NCBI GenBank assembly: GCA_964036045.1
Contig: OZ038387.1
Location: forward strand, 54,530,427 to 54,594,426
DNA: 64,000 nucleotides
Source: Eutreptiella sp. 'Long Island Sound 2002'
Lineage: Eukaryota > Euglenozoa > Euglenophyceae > Eutreptiales > Eutreptiaceae
Direction of reading: 5' to 3'
Numbering within the stretch: the first letter of the stretch is position 1; the number at the start of each line of letters is the position of its first letter. A model generated the notes under the pieces. It was not told where the DNA came from, did no database searches, and saw nothing but the letters and a program-made list of their open reading frames with translations. This document shows, in pieces, positions 1 to 9,419 of this stretch. Made by a program: the position numbers and the translations under genes.

Positions 1-533
1 CTCGCAAACAATTCCACCTGGATCTCGTCCAGGTTTATCTGAAGGGCCGCCAGTCCATTTTCGAGAACATGACGGGCCAGTTGGTAGTTTTCAGTACGAT
101 AGTTCGTCTTGGCTGCGTAGCGCAGCCCAGACTCTTTTCGTCCTGACAGCTCCAAAGGAACGGAGAATAGCCCACTGCCAAAGTCGCAGTGCAAAGAGTA
201 AGGATGCTGTAGGGACAGCATTTTAACCTGGGGGTTTCTTCTTAGAAAGTCAGTGCCAATGACAATGTCAAAGGCGTCAGTGTCCAACACTCTGCAGTGT
301 TGGGTCACGGTTTCGTCGCCCAGACATATGGTCACATCGACCCCCCCCAAGGAATGGATGGTACGCCCATCCCCTACTCTTATGGCCACAGTCTTGGTCT
401 TCCTGAAAGTTTTAAGCAGGCGCCGGGCCACTATGGAAAGTGTTGCACCGGTATCAAGCACTGCTCGAAAAACCTGATCCCCGATTTTGACGAGGATCCA
501 GAAAACCAAGTCCTCCTCTTCGGAGCCGCCCCC
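1..533 (-). CDS. Retropepsin domain of an LTR retrotransposon (partial, runs off the window)
   Basis: On the minus strand the frame stays open from just after the gag stop codon to the window edge (about 177 codons). It contains the aspartic-protease signature VLDTGATLSIV (codons around 444-461) and, about 75 residues later, DIVIGTDFL, the second hallmark strand of retropepsins. The enzyme would cleave the Gag-Pol polyprotein inside the virus-like particle. It is in the same frame as the upstream gag, separated only by one TAG at 534-536, so it is probably made by stop-codon readthrough as a Gag-Pro(-Pol) fusion. RT and integrase would lie beyond base 1. The overall form suggests a Ty3-type element, but the pol order is not visible, so the superfamily is inference. 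Confidence 0.8.
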
Positions 534-536
534 CTA
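534..536 (-). promoter_or_regulatory. Candidate gag/pro UAG readthrough site
   Basis: A single TAG separates gag from the protease in one continuous frame. The context is GAA-TAG-GGG-GGC-GGC. A purine-rich UAG-GGN context is known from gammaretroviral gag-pol readthrough. I did not confirm a downstream pseudoknot. Confidence 0.5.
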
Positions 537-2768
537 TTCCTCATCAGGGAATTTCACATCCACTCCTGCAGCCATGAGGGACTTGGCCATCCAGGCCAAG
601 CGCCTCTTCTTAGAATTATTCCCCTCAGGGGTAGCGTTATCCCCTTTGGGGCGCTTCTGGGGGACACCTGCGGCAAGAGCGGGTGTAGCAGCAGGAGTAG
701 GCGTAGCAACGGGCGCTGATGAGCGCCTCTGGGGGTTAGGGGGTCCAGTCTTACCACCCCCCTTGCCACCTCCTTTACCTTTATCCCCATTCGGGGGATT
801 TCTGGCGGGCGTCGGGTTCTTCTGGCGCTCCGCCTCCTGACGCTTGAGTTTGTCACTCTCGCGTTTCTTGATGTGGCATTCGTCCTCATAGTGACGACGC
901 TTGCCACAGTAACCACAGGTGATGGTACACCTGAAGTGGTCCTGATGGGTCACAGTTTTCCCATCTTTAGTATGCTGCTGACGTTTCATCTGCAGCATAC
1001 AGCCACTGCGAAGATCGCAGTCAGAGGCATGACAAGGTCCCCCCTTGTCATTGACAGGTCGGCAGTAAAACAGGGGGGGGGTGCCTGCATCAGTTGGAAC
1101 CTCGTTCATGGCACGTAGGTTGCCCCTCCCTTTACCGCCTCCCTGGTTGGTGTTAGTGGGATTTTTATGCCCCTTCCCTTCGCCACGTTCAGGGGTAGGG
1201 GTACCACCTCGTCCTAAATGCTTCTTGAGGAACTTCTCCATGTGGGAGTCGTTCTCTCTCTCAAGAGCTAGCTCAATCAAGAGATCCACCAGTGTATCAT
1301 ACGAGTGGGTCCTGCTCTTCCTCTCAGAGGTTGAGCGGCAATCATCCCACGTACGCTGGGGGATCTTACTCATGAGCCACAGGTGGGGCTCAGTGGCTCC
1401 GTAGGAGCCCACATTCATCCTCCAAAATAAGTACTCCATGTCGCACACATACTCAGAAATTCGCGCAGCGGATGGAAACTCCGGGAGCATAGGTAGCTCC
1501 TCGATTTGTGTGCGTACGCTGAGGTCAGTCTCATAGACTGGGAATGTTTTCTCTAACCTCAGGAGTACCTCCGCCCAAGTAGAACAGGTTTTCACAATCT
1601 GTTTGACCTGTTTTTGCAAAAATTTCTTTTTGCATGAGCGTTTTAGCAGTGAACATTTGGTGGCCACATCCACATGGGATTGGCCAGTCAACAAAAGGAA
1701 CTCCGCAAATTCTTCTGCCCATTCAGGCAGGTTTTTAGGGTCGAACTCCGGCAGTTCCAGCTGGATGTTCGCCTGGGCAATTGGTCTGCCCATCTTCCCA
1801 CCCCCCGGAGTTAGGCCTGAAGGCGACACGCCGGCAAGTGGGGCCAGGGCTGACAGCCCTCTTCTCTCACTCTCTGTGACAGGCACGTCCTGTAGGTCCG
1901 CCATAGGCACAGTCCTGGCACGGGGGTGAAAGGGGCTGGGGCATGTAACCTTAGGCAACAGCCTTGAGACCCTCGATCTCTTGAGATCTTCGGCCAGGGT
2001 ACTCAGCCCTGGAGAGAGAGAGAGGAACTCAGGCTTGGGTAAGGGTTCTGCAATACCCAGTTTAGCCTTAATGGCCTCTGATAAGGCCGTCACATCTGGA
2101 TCTTCTGATCCAGACAGGAATTTGGCCAGCAGCTCGGCCGTTTGATCCAGGGCACCGTAGGTTGGCCTTGGATGATGTTCTTCGACTCGTGTTGGGCCCA
2201 CTTCGGGAGCCCTTGGGGTTGGGTACTCAGGTCGTAGTCGTCTTGGCAGGGATGCAGTAGACGGAGGGCCTGAGTGTGAGTAGGACCCTAGATCCGTACG
2301 TGGTCTGGACCCATGTACAGCCAGTGGTTCCTCTCCATCTTCCCCACGGATGGATTTGTAGTACTCATCGTGCATGATGTACTCATCCATCTTCATCTTC
2401 AGCTTCTCATATTCCTCAGGTCCTTCAATGGCAGTTGAGGATGAAGCTGGGCAATTGGATCGTGATACTGAAGCAGCCACACGTCTGTGGAGGTGACTGA
2501 AGCTGTCTCCACCGTGTGCTGCTAAGGCCTCGGTGGTAAGGCCTTTATTCTTCTCCGCCCTTCTGCGTTCTGGATCTCCTTGGGACCCAGATGCGCCACT
2601 GAGGTGATGTGGTGCTCGGTGTGGTGGTTCACTCATTGGGTGGACCACACTGCCCATTTGTACTTGGACAGTTCGGATAGGCCAGGTCCTTACACTTGGT
2701 GTGGACATTATGGACTTGTTGTTGAGCTTTTGTTCTGCACTTCTCAGGGTCGGTTCAAAAGGTCTCAA
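534..2768 (-). CDS. gag: Gag-like capsid/nucleocapsid protein of an LTR retrotransposon
   Basis: This is a 744-codon frame. The first half is Pro/Ser/Arg-rich. The centre (about residues 330-500) reads like a retrotransposon capsid, with LPEFDPKNLPEWAEEFAEFL followed by helical segments. A zinc knuckle CGYCGKRRHYEDEC (C-x2-C-x4-H-x4-C, residues about 618-631) follows, then a basic Lys/Gly tail for RNA binding. A second Cys cluster (CHASDCDLRSGC) lies just before the knuckle. The first methionine is taken as the start, but an internal ATG about 20 codons in is equally possible. The ORF begins directly after the presumed primer-binding site at 2776-2787, as expected for gag. It ends in TAG, and the protease frame continues in phase. 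It is intact over its whole length, suggesting a fairly recent insertion. Confidence 0.78.
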   Translation of the reverse strand: MRPFEPTLRSAEQKLNNKSIMSTPSVRTWPIRTVQVQMGSVVHPMSEPPHRAPHHLSGASGSQGDPERRRAEKNKGLTTEALAAHGGDSFSHLHRRVAASVSRSNCPASSSTAIEGPEEYEKLKMKMDEYIMHDEYYKSIRGEDGEEPLAVHGSRPRTDLGSYSHSGPPSTASLPRRLRPEYPTPRAPEVGPTRVEEHHPRPTYGALDQTAELLAKFLSGSEDPDVTALSEAIKAKLGIAEPLPKPEFLSLSPGLSTLAEDLKRSRVSRLLPKVTCPSPFHPRARTVPMADLQDVPVTESERRGLSALAPLAGVSPSGLTPGGGKMGRPIAQANIQLELPEFDPKNLPEWAEEFAEFLLLTGQSHVDVATKCSLLKRSCKKKFLQKQVKQIVKTCSTWAEVLLRLEKTFPVYETDLSVRTQIEELPMLPEFPSAARISEYVCDMEYLFWRMNVGSYGATEPHLWLMSKIPQRTWDDCRSTSERKSRTHSYDTLVDLLIELALERENDSHMEKFLKKHLGRGGTPTPERGEGKGHKNPTNTNQGGGKGRGNLRAMNEVPTDAGTPPLFYCRPVNDKGGPCHASDCDLRSGCMLQMKRQQHTKDGKTVTHQDHFRCTITCGYCGKRRHYEDECHIKKRESDKLKRQEAERQKNPTPARNPPNGDKGKGGGKGGGKTGPPNPQRRSSAPVATPTPAATPALAAGVPQKRPKGDNATPEGNNSKKRRLAWMAKSLMAAGVDVKFPDEE

Positions 2769-2775
2769 GGGACTG

Positions 2776-2787
2776 CCTCTGCTACCA
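2776..2787 (-). promoter_or_regulatory. Primer-binding site matching initiator tRNA-Met
   Basis: Reading the minus strand, TGGTAGCAGAGG sits just upstream of gag. It is complementary to the 3' end of eukaryotic initiator tRNA-Met (ends CCUCUGCUA-CCA), the usual primer for many LTR retrotransposons. The 5' LTR should therefore end a few bases upstream, near 2794. Confidence 0.6.
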
Positions 2788-2793
2788 GAAAGA

Positions 2794-3680
2794 TGTCCTT
2801 GAATTATGCCCTAGGTCTTTTGATGTATTCCTGCAAGTTGGTTTTGTAGTTGAAAACCCCAAACCAAAGCAGCAAGTAGAGCAAGGACTGAATATGGATC
2901 GAATCAATGAAATCAATGATTGGTTTTAGAATCCAGTGTAACACAGAAGGGCTGCAGATAGACAAAGCAGGTATATGAACATAGATTCAATCACAAATGG
3001 ATAAAGCAAAAGGTTTTATATGAAAATTGGTCAGACTCTAGCCTCAGAGGTTGCAATAGGCACTTCATGTGCACTCTTTTGGGTGAAATGGTGCTGGTTA
3101 GGACTGAGGGGCATAGATGTCAGGACCACACAGAAAATGACTTGGCCAAGCAACTGAATTCAGAAACAGTTACAAAGTAGGACCACAATAAGTGGTAGAA
3201 TCAATTGAGTATAGGGGTCTTGGGGTGGGAGACCACTTAGGCTTAACCTCCAAGGCCCACAAGCATGGAATGCCTGAATTATTTTGGTATGACCTCCATG
3301 AAGGAAGGTACCTCCGCTCAGTTGAGTGGTAGGGGTGAACTTCATGGGGGGGGCTAGGGTCACAACCCTAGTTACTTTGAGAAAGTGTACTTTAGGCTAC
3401 AAAAGAGAGATAAAAACACTTAAGTTTGTCTCAGCATCAACAAAGAGTTTTAAGGGGGGCTTAGCCTGGATCAAGCCCTCCAAGAAAGACATGGCAGTGA
3501 CTTTTTCTTACTGTTTTGAACGTGAAGAACATTCAGATTATCGAGGAATCGTGGGTGCATTGCTCTGTGTGTCGACCCAACACGGCCTGGTCATGCATAC
3601 AGAGTATGCAAGCTACCTCAGCAGACTGGAGCACCAACGGAGAGACATGCAATTCAAGCGAACAAATTATTGAATACCAT
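2794..3680 (-). mobile_element. Region expected to hold the 5' LTR (outer edge undefined)
   Basis: The primer-binding site at 2776-2787 places the inner LTR edge near 2794 on the minus strand. The sequence here is AT-richer, with no convincing coding frame. Only one LTR is in the window, so its outer end and any target duplication cannot be fixed. The limit given is only the start of the next recognisable element. Confidence 0.4.
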
Positions 3681-3782
3681 GAAGAAGCAAGCTATGGTGT
3701 TACAGTATCCACGAAAGACACTCTGTAAGCAACCTTGCGGACGACCAAGGCCCACATCCAAACCAGGGTTTGCCATGTAAGC

Positions 3783-4558
3783 TTAGCACATACCAACATA
3801 GGAACCCCCATGTTGCGGCAATGAGTCCTTTGGGACCAATTGATCCTTCTTTTCCGCCTGCACTTCCTGAGCAACAGCAACAAAGGACTCACCCTTGCCA
3901 CCCTTGTTTCTAGGCGGCAACCAACAATCAGCAGCAACGTGACCGGCCTTTCCGCAACAAAGACAGGTAATTCTGCCATCACCACGCTCGCCCCGTCTGC
4001 CGGCACCTTTGTATCCAGCTTTGTGATTGATGTCTTTGCCTTTTTCCAGAGGGAGAGCCAGCCCCATTACCTGCATCCGTGACCAAACTGACAGCCACGG
4101 AACTTGGTGAGTCAGCAAACACATTCCGTAAAGCAAGTTGCACAGAAGGAAACGACAAATCACGATTCGTGGTAGCCGACACCATGGCCTTTACGTCGAC
4201 ATAAAAATCAGAATTTTCCAGCAAAACACAACCCGACAGACGTTGATCAATCAACACACCTTGAAGCTCAATCCGTCCCACGACTTCAGCCACACTAATC
4301 GAATACTTCCGAAACGGGCTATGACCGCATCTGCCGTGAATCAGCTAGCAAACCGATGACAGCAAGCCTTCACAACCGTCCACCCCAAAATTCGCATCCA
4401 AGACTTCATCGATTTTCTGTGTGCCATCATTTGTCAGCGCCAGGTCGATGGGAACACACGCAGTGACCACTTCTGCAGGTCTACCACGAATGGACTCCAG
4501 TACCTCACAGTTCTTCTTCGGAATAGCCATAGAATTTGTCTCATACCAAGCTCGAGCA
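3783..4558 (-). pseudogene. Gag-like remnant, C-terminal part with CCHC zinc knuckle
   Basis: This continues a gag-like frame whose first half lies at 5813-6261, beyond an inserted LINE. Reading minus, it runs from ARAWYETNSMAIPKK through a helical segment, meets a TAG near 4345, resumes in the same frame, then shifts frame near 4075. It reaches a zinc knuckle CLCCGKAGHVAADC (C-x2-C-x4-H-x4-C) within a basic Gly/Lys/Arg stretch. One stop and one frameshift make it a pseudogene. The compact layout (short gag, one knuckle) resembles Ty1/copia-type elements, but no protease or integrase is readable downstream, so the superfamily is a guess. Confidence 0.55.
4543..4558. repeat. Left target-site duplication of the LINE
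   Basis: ATACCAAGCTCGAGCA, identical to 5797-5812. Both copies are in the same reading frame of the interrupted gag. Confidence 0.8.
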
Positions 4559-5796
4559 GTGTAATTTGTTCTTTCTGACAATGCGAATGTGGTAGACTTC
4601 TACAAGCTTGCCAAGCGCCCGGACTTCCATTTGTTTCACAAACACCCGTCTCGTCACGGGATCAAGTCATTCAGGTCAGCCATTGTGCAGCTTGCTGCTC
4701 AGTGTGTGCGAGTAGAGGTAAGATGGATCAAGGCCCGGACAGGGTTCAAAGGAAATGAAATTGCATACGCTTTTGCCAAATGGGCAAGTTTTGCAATTTT
4801 ACCGACCTCACTGATCCTTCCACCACCCCAAAAAGGAAGCATCACATGGCAAGGTATGCTTGTCCTCGGTAAACTCACACAAAAATCATACAGCCACCTC
4901 CTTCCCAAGCACGTGCACACAGACATCAAGTTGCCAGAGAGCTAGAACTGGTTTCAGTCCACTTCCTAGTTCTAGAGTTTAGCATTCAAATGCTCCGCGT
5001 GTATTTTCTGCACTAAGGGACAGAACCCACATTTCAGAATAGAGAAACACCCCTGCCCAGCTTGCACACACCCTCACCCCATGGACCCCATATCAGTCAC
5101 AGCTCTTTGCACTAAGGCAGCTCACCTCCAGCACGATTTCATTCGGGCATGGCCACCACCATTCGAAGCCTTAGTGTCAAATTGGTGGCATCCGGCCCCC
5201 TCAGCGAGGCACAAACCAAATTTCATCAGAACACTTTCCGAGTGCCACTATATAATCATCTATTTTCCCGTATGGGCTCTACACAAACATCATTCAACAG
5301 CCAGTTAGGTGCAGCACTAAAAGAAAGAGGAGACATGACGACAAAGGCAGCCAAAACAGCCAAGGAGTGGCTGATTGATAACCCTTTATGCTTCCTTCTC
5401 CCCCCGGCAGTCAGCCATAATTCATGGAGCATGAAAGGCTCACCTATTGGCACGTCATTTTTCATCCGCCCCCAAACGAAAGCAACAGTACCATGAACCT
5501 AATACCCTGCCCTCGAAGGTCACACACAAATCAGCAACAATGACACCAAAGAGAGGCAAAAAAACACTACACAGGCCACTAACTCAGCCTGCCATTCGCC
5601 CACAAAATCTGCCACCACCACAACCATTGTTCTCTCCTTCCCTTTGGGACTTTTTTCACCTCAGGTCTCCACCAGAACCACGTCCTTGTGAGGTCACTGT
5701 ACATACTTAAGTGTACATACGGCAATGACGGCTTGACGTGCACACTGGGACAATGATGTTAATGTTATGGGTGGCGACCAACCCCATGGGAAAAAA
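4559..5796 (+). mobile_element. 5'-truncated non-LTR retrotransposon (LINE) inserted in a gag remnant
   Basis: This 1.24-kb plus-strand insert is flanked by a perfect 16-bp direct repeat, ATACCAAGCTCGAGCA (4543-4558 and 5797-5812), and ends in an A-run directly before the right copy. Both are signatures of target-primed reverse transcription. Its 5' end is truncated inside an RNase H domain: the coding part begins near VLSDNANVVDFYK and continues with VRWIKARTGFKGNEIA, matching the D/H/D tail of LINE RNase H domains. A Cys/His-rich segment (around 4990-5120) and a Lys-rich C-terminus follow, as in LINE ORF2 tails. Several frame breaks are present. Confidence 0.75.
4589..4945 (+). pseudogene. 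RNase H C-terminal fragment of the inserted LINE
   Basis: This 118-codon fragment lies within the truncated LINE. It carries an RNase H-like end (RWIKARTGFKGNEIAYAFAKW, where the usual ...GNE.AD..AKW has Tyr for Asp). The domain's N-terminal part, with the first catalytic acids, is missing because the element is 5'-truncated. It is not expected to be functional. Confidence 0.55.
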
Positions 5797-5812
5797 ATAC
5801 CAAGCTCGAGCA
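5797..5812. repeat. Right target-site duplication of the LINE
   Basis: ATACCAAGCTCGAGCA, directly after the A-run that ends the LINE. It is identical to 4543-4558. Confidence 0.8.
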
Positions 5813-6261
5813 CGAAACGCCCATGCCCTGTATTCCGCAATGGTAACCATCTCACCTTTTCCATCAGAACCAAGCGTGCGGCACGTCGTTGACTTCATAC
5901 TCGCCAAACCAGACGGACCGGACGGCGACCCGCCACGAAGCCTAGTGAACGAAGAGGAGTGATTGATAACATGAGCCCGCCAACGCTCTTCATTGAAAAC
6001 ATTAGCCAGCTCACGCCTTTGCGCTAGCAGCTGCTCTTGCATTGCGCCCTCGCGATGATCCCACTTTTGGTCAAAATCAGCCTTCATGTTAGACAACAAG
6101 TGATGCTGCAGCTCAAGCTGATGATGTAGATTACAAACCAAGGCACTGAACTCCGGCTCAGGGACATGCCGCATATGATTAGAAAAAATAGGACCGCCAC
6201 ACAGATCTTCTGGTGTCAGACCACGTGGCTCACCTTGCTTAGTGTACTCTTGATTTGCCAT
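5813..6261 (-). pseudogene. Gag-like remnant, N-terminal part
   Basis: The frame starts at MANQEYTKQGEP (ATG at 6261) and runs about 150 residues with a Gln/His-rich helical segment and a Ser/Gly-rich linker. It reaches RARAW at the LINE target duplication. The same frame continues beyond the LINE at 4558, so the two pieces were one ORF before insertion. No domain is recognised in this half. Its identity as gag rests on the zinc knuckle in the other half. Confidence 0.45.
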
Positions 6262-6299
6262 CAATAAAAGGCCGCTACTAGTGTTATAAATTCCCAAGT

Positions 6300-7380
6300 A
6301 TTGTTGAAACCTTTTAAATAATTCAATTGAGCAGGATCAGCAGGCGAATCAATAGAAGACTTCCAAAGCACTGAGCATTCCAATGAGCAGTCTTGGTTCT
6401 CCAAAGAAAGACACCAATCTATACAACAAACATGATGTAAAATGATATAAATCATAGCTCAAAACTTATTTTAAACAATAAACCTCTGACATGTTTGTGA
6501 CTTCAAAAATTAGGATTTACCGCTTTTTCTGAAACTTTCAGTTTCAAGCAGCTGGCTGAGTAGCATCCACCATGTTCATCTGTCCATCATGAAAAATCTT
6601 TAAAAACATCTTTTTTGTCCTGAAAATCCTTTTATATTCATGTCTTTCTCGAAACATTCAATCATAGAAACTGGTTCAAAAATCACTGTCAACAGTCACT
6701 CATACTGTTACAGTTTTCCATGCTTTAACACCCCTGCCCCCAAGACCCCATTCAGGTAGCAGCTGAGGAGCGCACGGAGGATGGCGATGAGTTTGATTTG
6801 CATGTGACATATGACAATGCTTTCTGAAATTGTCTTCCTCAACACATGAACAGGGGTCCCGAGATGACTCGTCAAACAAAAAGGTCATTCGAACTTTCTG
6901 AGCCATACTTGTGGGATGGGGTCTTGTGCATGTGTGACCTTTTAGTGAAAATAAGCAAAAGGAACAAAAATTTCCCATTTTCAAAATGTTGGTTCTTGAA
7001 ACTATTTGGGCATTACTTAAGGTAGAAAGTGTGTTTTGCGCACCAACAACAAGTTAAATAACAGATGTAAAGCAGCAGAACAGTGACAAATAGCAATGCA
7101 TGGGCCATGCTACACGTTTTTCAAAAATTTTCCAAAAAAAAATTTCAAAAAATTTCCTTTTTAAGATTCATGAAAACGGGTACACGCACCCTCATCAAAG
7201 CACACACAGGCCCCTGAAGGGTAAGAACATCCTTACCCAGTCATAGGAAAGAAATCTAATCAATAGTTTATGGTCCCAAGATATAAAAGTACCCATTAAA
7301 CTACTTTTTCTTGTCAAACTTTTCAATTTATATGTAGTGGCATAGAAATTGGTCATTGGTATAGTTATCGGTCATTTGAC
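6300..7380. other. No gene recognised
   Basis: AT-rich sequence with short frames only. No motif or repeat was seen that I could support. Confidence 0.5.
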
Positions 7381-7384
7381 CTTA

Positions 7385-8411
7385 GGCGTAAAAGTCTCTA
7401 CCGAGAGAGAGGTGTATGTTGTTGTGAAAGTTTGCAGAGAGTAAATCTTTGATACCTTTAAAAGTTATTTTGCCAGGAAGTGGAGTGCAGTTGTGAGAGA
7501 AAAAATAATTGGAGCCTGGCTGATGTAATCTTGGGGGGGTAAGTGATGTGGTCGGAGAACCATTTACATATCGCGTCACAGTAATCATTTCCACAGAAGT
7601 TTGCATAGCCCTTGATCAACGTAAAAACAACATCGACGGGGAAAGAATGGAGGAAAATCCAAATATGGGAGTACCAAGGGCAGAAAAGGTTCTTTCTGGC
7701 AGTGAAAAGGTTGAAAGTTGCCTTTTGAATGAAATAGAGAGTGTCGCCGGCACTTAGAATGTCTCCATCGAAGATTATGGGCTGGGAAAAAGTAGGAAAG
7801 GCTTGGAAGAGGCATGTAGAGACGATGGCAAAACTTTCTGCACACTATGAACCTTTGATGGGGGAGATATTGCAAATAAATATGGGCGGTGATGTGTTGA
7901 ATGTAGCCGCAGAGCTAGAGAGTTTGTCATTTTTGGGGTCGTCAGAACCATCTGTGTAGCACACATTGGCGGTAAAGTATTGTGTGAGAACTTGTTTGAA
8001 GTCATGGTAGCACCAGTAGTGGAGGTGGTGTGGATTTGGTGGGGGTATGTTGAGATCGAAAATGAATTGAAAAAAGATAGGGTTAAAAAAAGAGTTGGTG
8101 AAAATATTGGGAAACGAAGTAGTATCAGGGGGGCTTGGGGGTTTAATAAAAAAAGAAATGGCATTAATGGTGTTGGTGGGGAGGCGGAATCCGTTGTTGT
8201 TGGTGATTTGAGCGGTCATATCAGGGAACGTTGCTGTGCTTTTATGCTGATTGAGGTGATCAACAGTGCCCAAGTGCCAGATTGTAATTCTTTTGGGGTG
8301 CTGAGAGTTTTGGGTGAAAGAATAAGTAAAGAGATCCGTGGTAGAGTGATAATCAAAGAAGGCTATTTCTGTTGGGGTGTGTGCGGGCGTTTGGTTGAGA
8401 GGGGTTGACAT
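7385..8411 (-). pseudogene. LINE RNase H and C-terminal remnant
   Basis: On the minus strand, fragments in changing frames give an ordered RNase H domain: YTDGS (first catalytic Asp), AESFAI (Glu), FDGDILSAG, then IKGYANFCGNDYCDAICKW, corresponding to the late His/Asp segment. A hydrophobic tail follows. The first part (7845-8411) is a 188-codon frame and the rest is split by frameshifts. This is a dead 3' part of a non-LTR retrotransposon, in the opposite orientation to the LINE at 4.6 kb and with a similar tail, so possibly the same broad family. Confidence 0.5.
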
Positions 8412-8639
8412 TGGGGATGTTGGGGCAATGGTAGCCGAGGAATTTGGCAGGGGAGGCAGTCATATGCTGGAGCAGATTGCGGTCCTGGAAACATATGAGT
8501 AGGGCGTTAATGGCAGTGTCATGTGTTTTTGGGGCCATGACGACGAGGTGCCTAGGTCAGCCAAAAATGAGGCGGGACATGCTCCCATGGTCGGCAGAGC
8601 GGGTGACAGACTTGCCTCTGAATGCAAAATGGAGTAAAA

Positions 8640-9063
8640 TGCAACAAAATACGGACTGATTGGTGCAACTCGTTAGCCGCCACGCCAGATGTTCCTAACC
8701 AAACCCTAATGCCACAACCAAGCAAACAGGTGCTCAATGCGCGCCCTATACCACCCGTGCACGTCATGGTAACATTGTTGGCGGGCTGTCATAGTGCCAG
8801 TCTTTCTTCCAATGAATGGCACAATGACATGAATCCAGCCTTTACCAGCACCATCATGGTCCCCAGCTTCGAAATCAAAGAAATCACCTCGGGTACGAGA
8901 AGGTCCATACCCATCCCAAATCAACACATCAGCGGATGTCCTGGGGGCCAAGGGGCAAATCCATATAATGTTGCCCAACAATGTTGCCCAACATATCAAC
9001 GGCAACAATCACCTTGTAAACATGTGACGCATACTTAGGATTCCACAGATTGGCACTCCATAT
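8640..9063 (-). pseudogene. PIF/Harbinger-like DDE transposase fragment
   Basis: Minus-strand pieces read WNPKYASHVYKVIVAVDMLG, then ADVLIWDGYGP, then YRARIEHLFAWLW. These correspond in order to the first Asp, second Asp and the R..vEh.F..lk Glu motif of DDE_Tnp_4 transposases (PIF/Harbinger type). The frame is broken by a tandem duplication of 13 bp (ATGTTGCCCAACA at 8968-8980 and 8981-8993). N- and C-termini are missing. It would have catalysed cut-and-paste transposition but cannot do so now. Confidence 0.5.
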
Positions 9064-9127
9064 CCCGCCAATGGAACTGATGTGCATGGAGTCTCTGAAA
9101 GGCGTCATAAAGAAAGGAAAACGGGGA

Positions 9128-9412
9128 CACGCAACAAAGCGTGGATTGCGAGTCCCTAACCCCAACTCAAGGGGCCACGCAACGAAGCGCGGATTGAGAG
9201 TCCCTGACCCTTGCCTTCTCGGGGGCCCAAAAGAGGGCAGAAATGCTATGTCACCCTGCATTCTCAGGGATCCCCAACAAAGGGGAACAAAATCAGAAGT
9301 GGCTACCTCAGCCCTGCCTTCTCGGGGGCCCAAAAGAGGGCAGAAATGCTACGTCACCCCTGCATTGTCGGGGGTCCCCAGCAAAGGGGACAAAATCAGA
9401 AGTCAAAACCTA
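9128..9412. repeat. Two adjacent degenerate direct duplications
   Basis: A unit of about 50 bp (ACGCAACAAAGCGTGGATTG...) is repeated at 9128 and 9178. It is followed by a unit of about 100 bp starting GCCTTCTCGGGGGCCCAAAA at 9213 and 9319. Copies differ by a few substitutions. No function is evident. Confidence 0.7.
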
Positions 9413-9419
9413 CGCTAGG

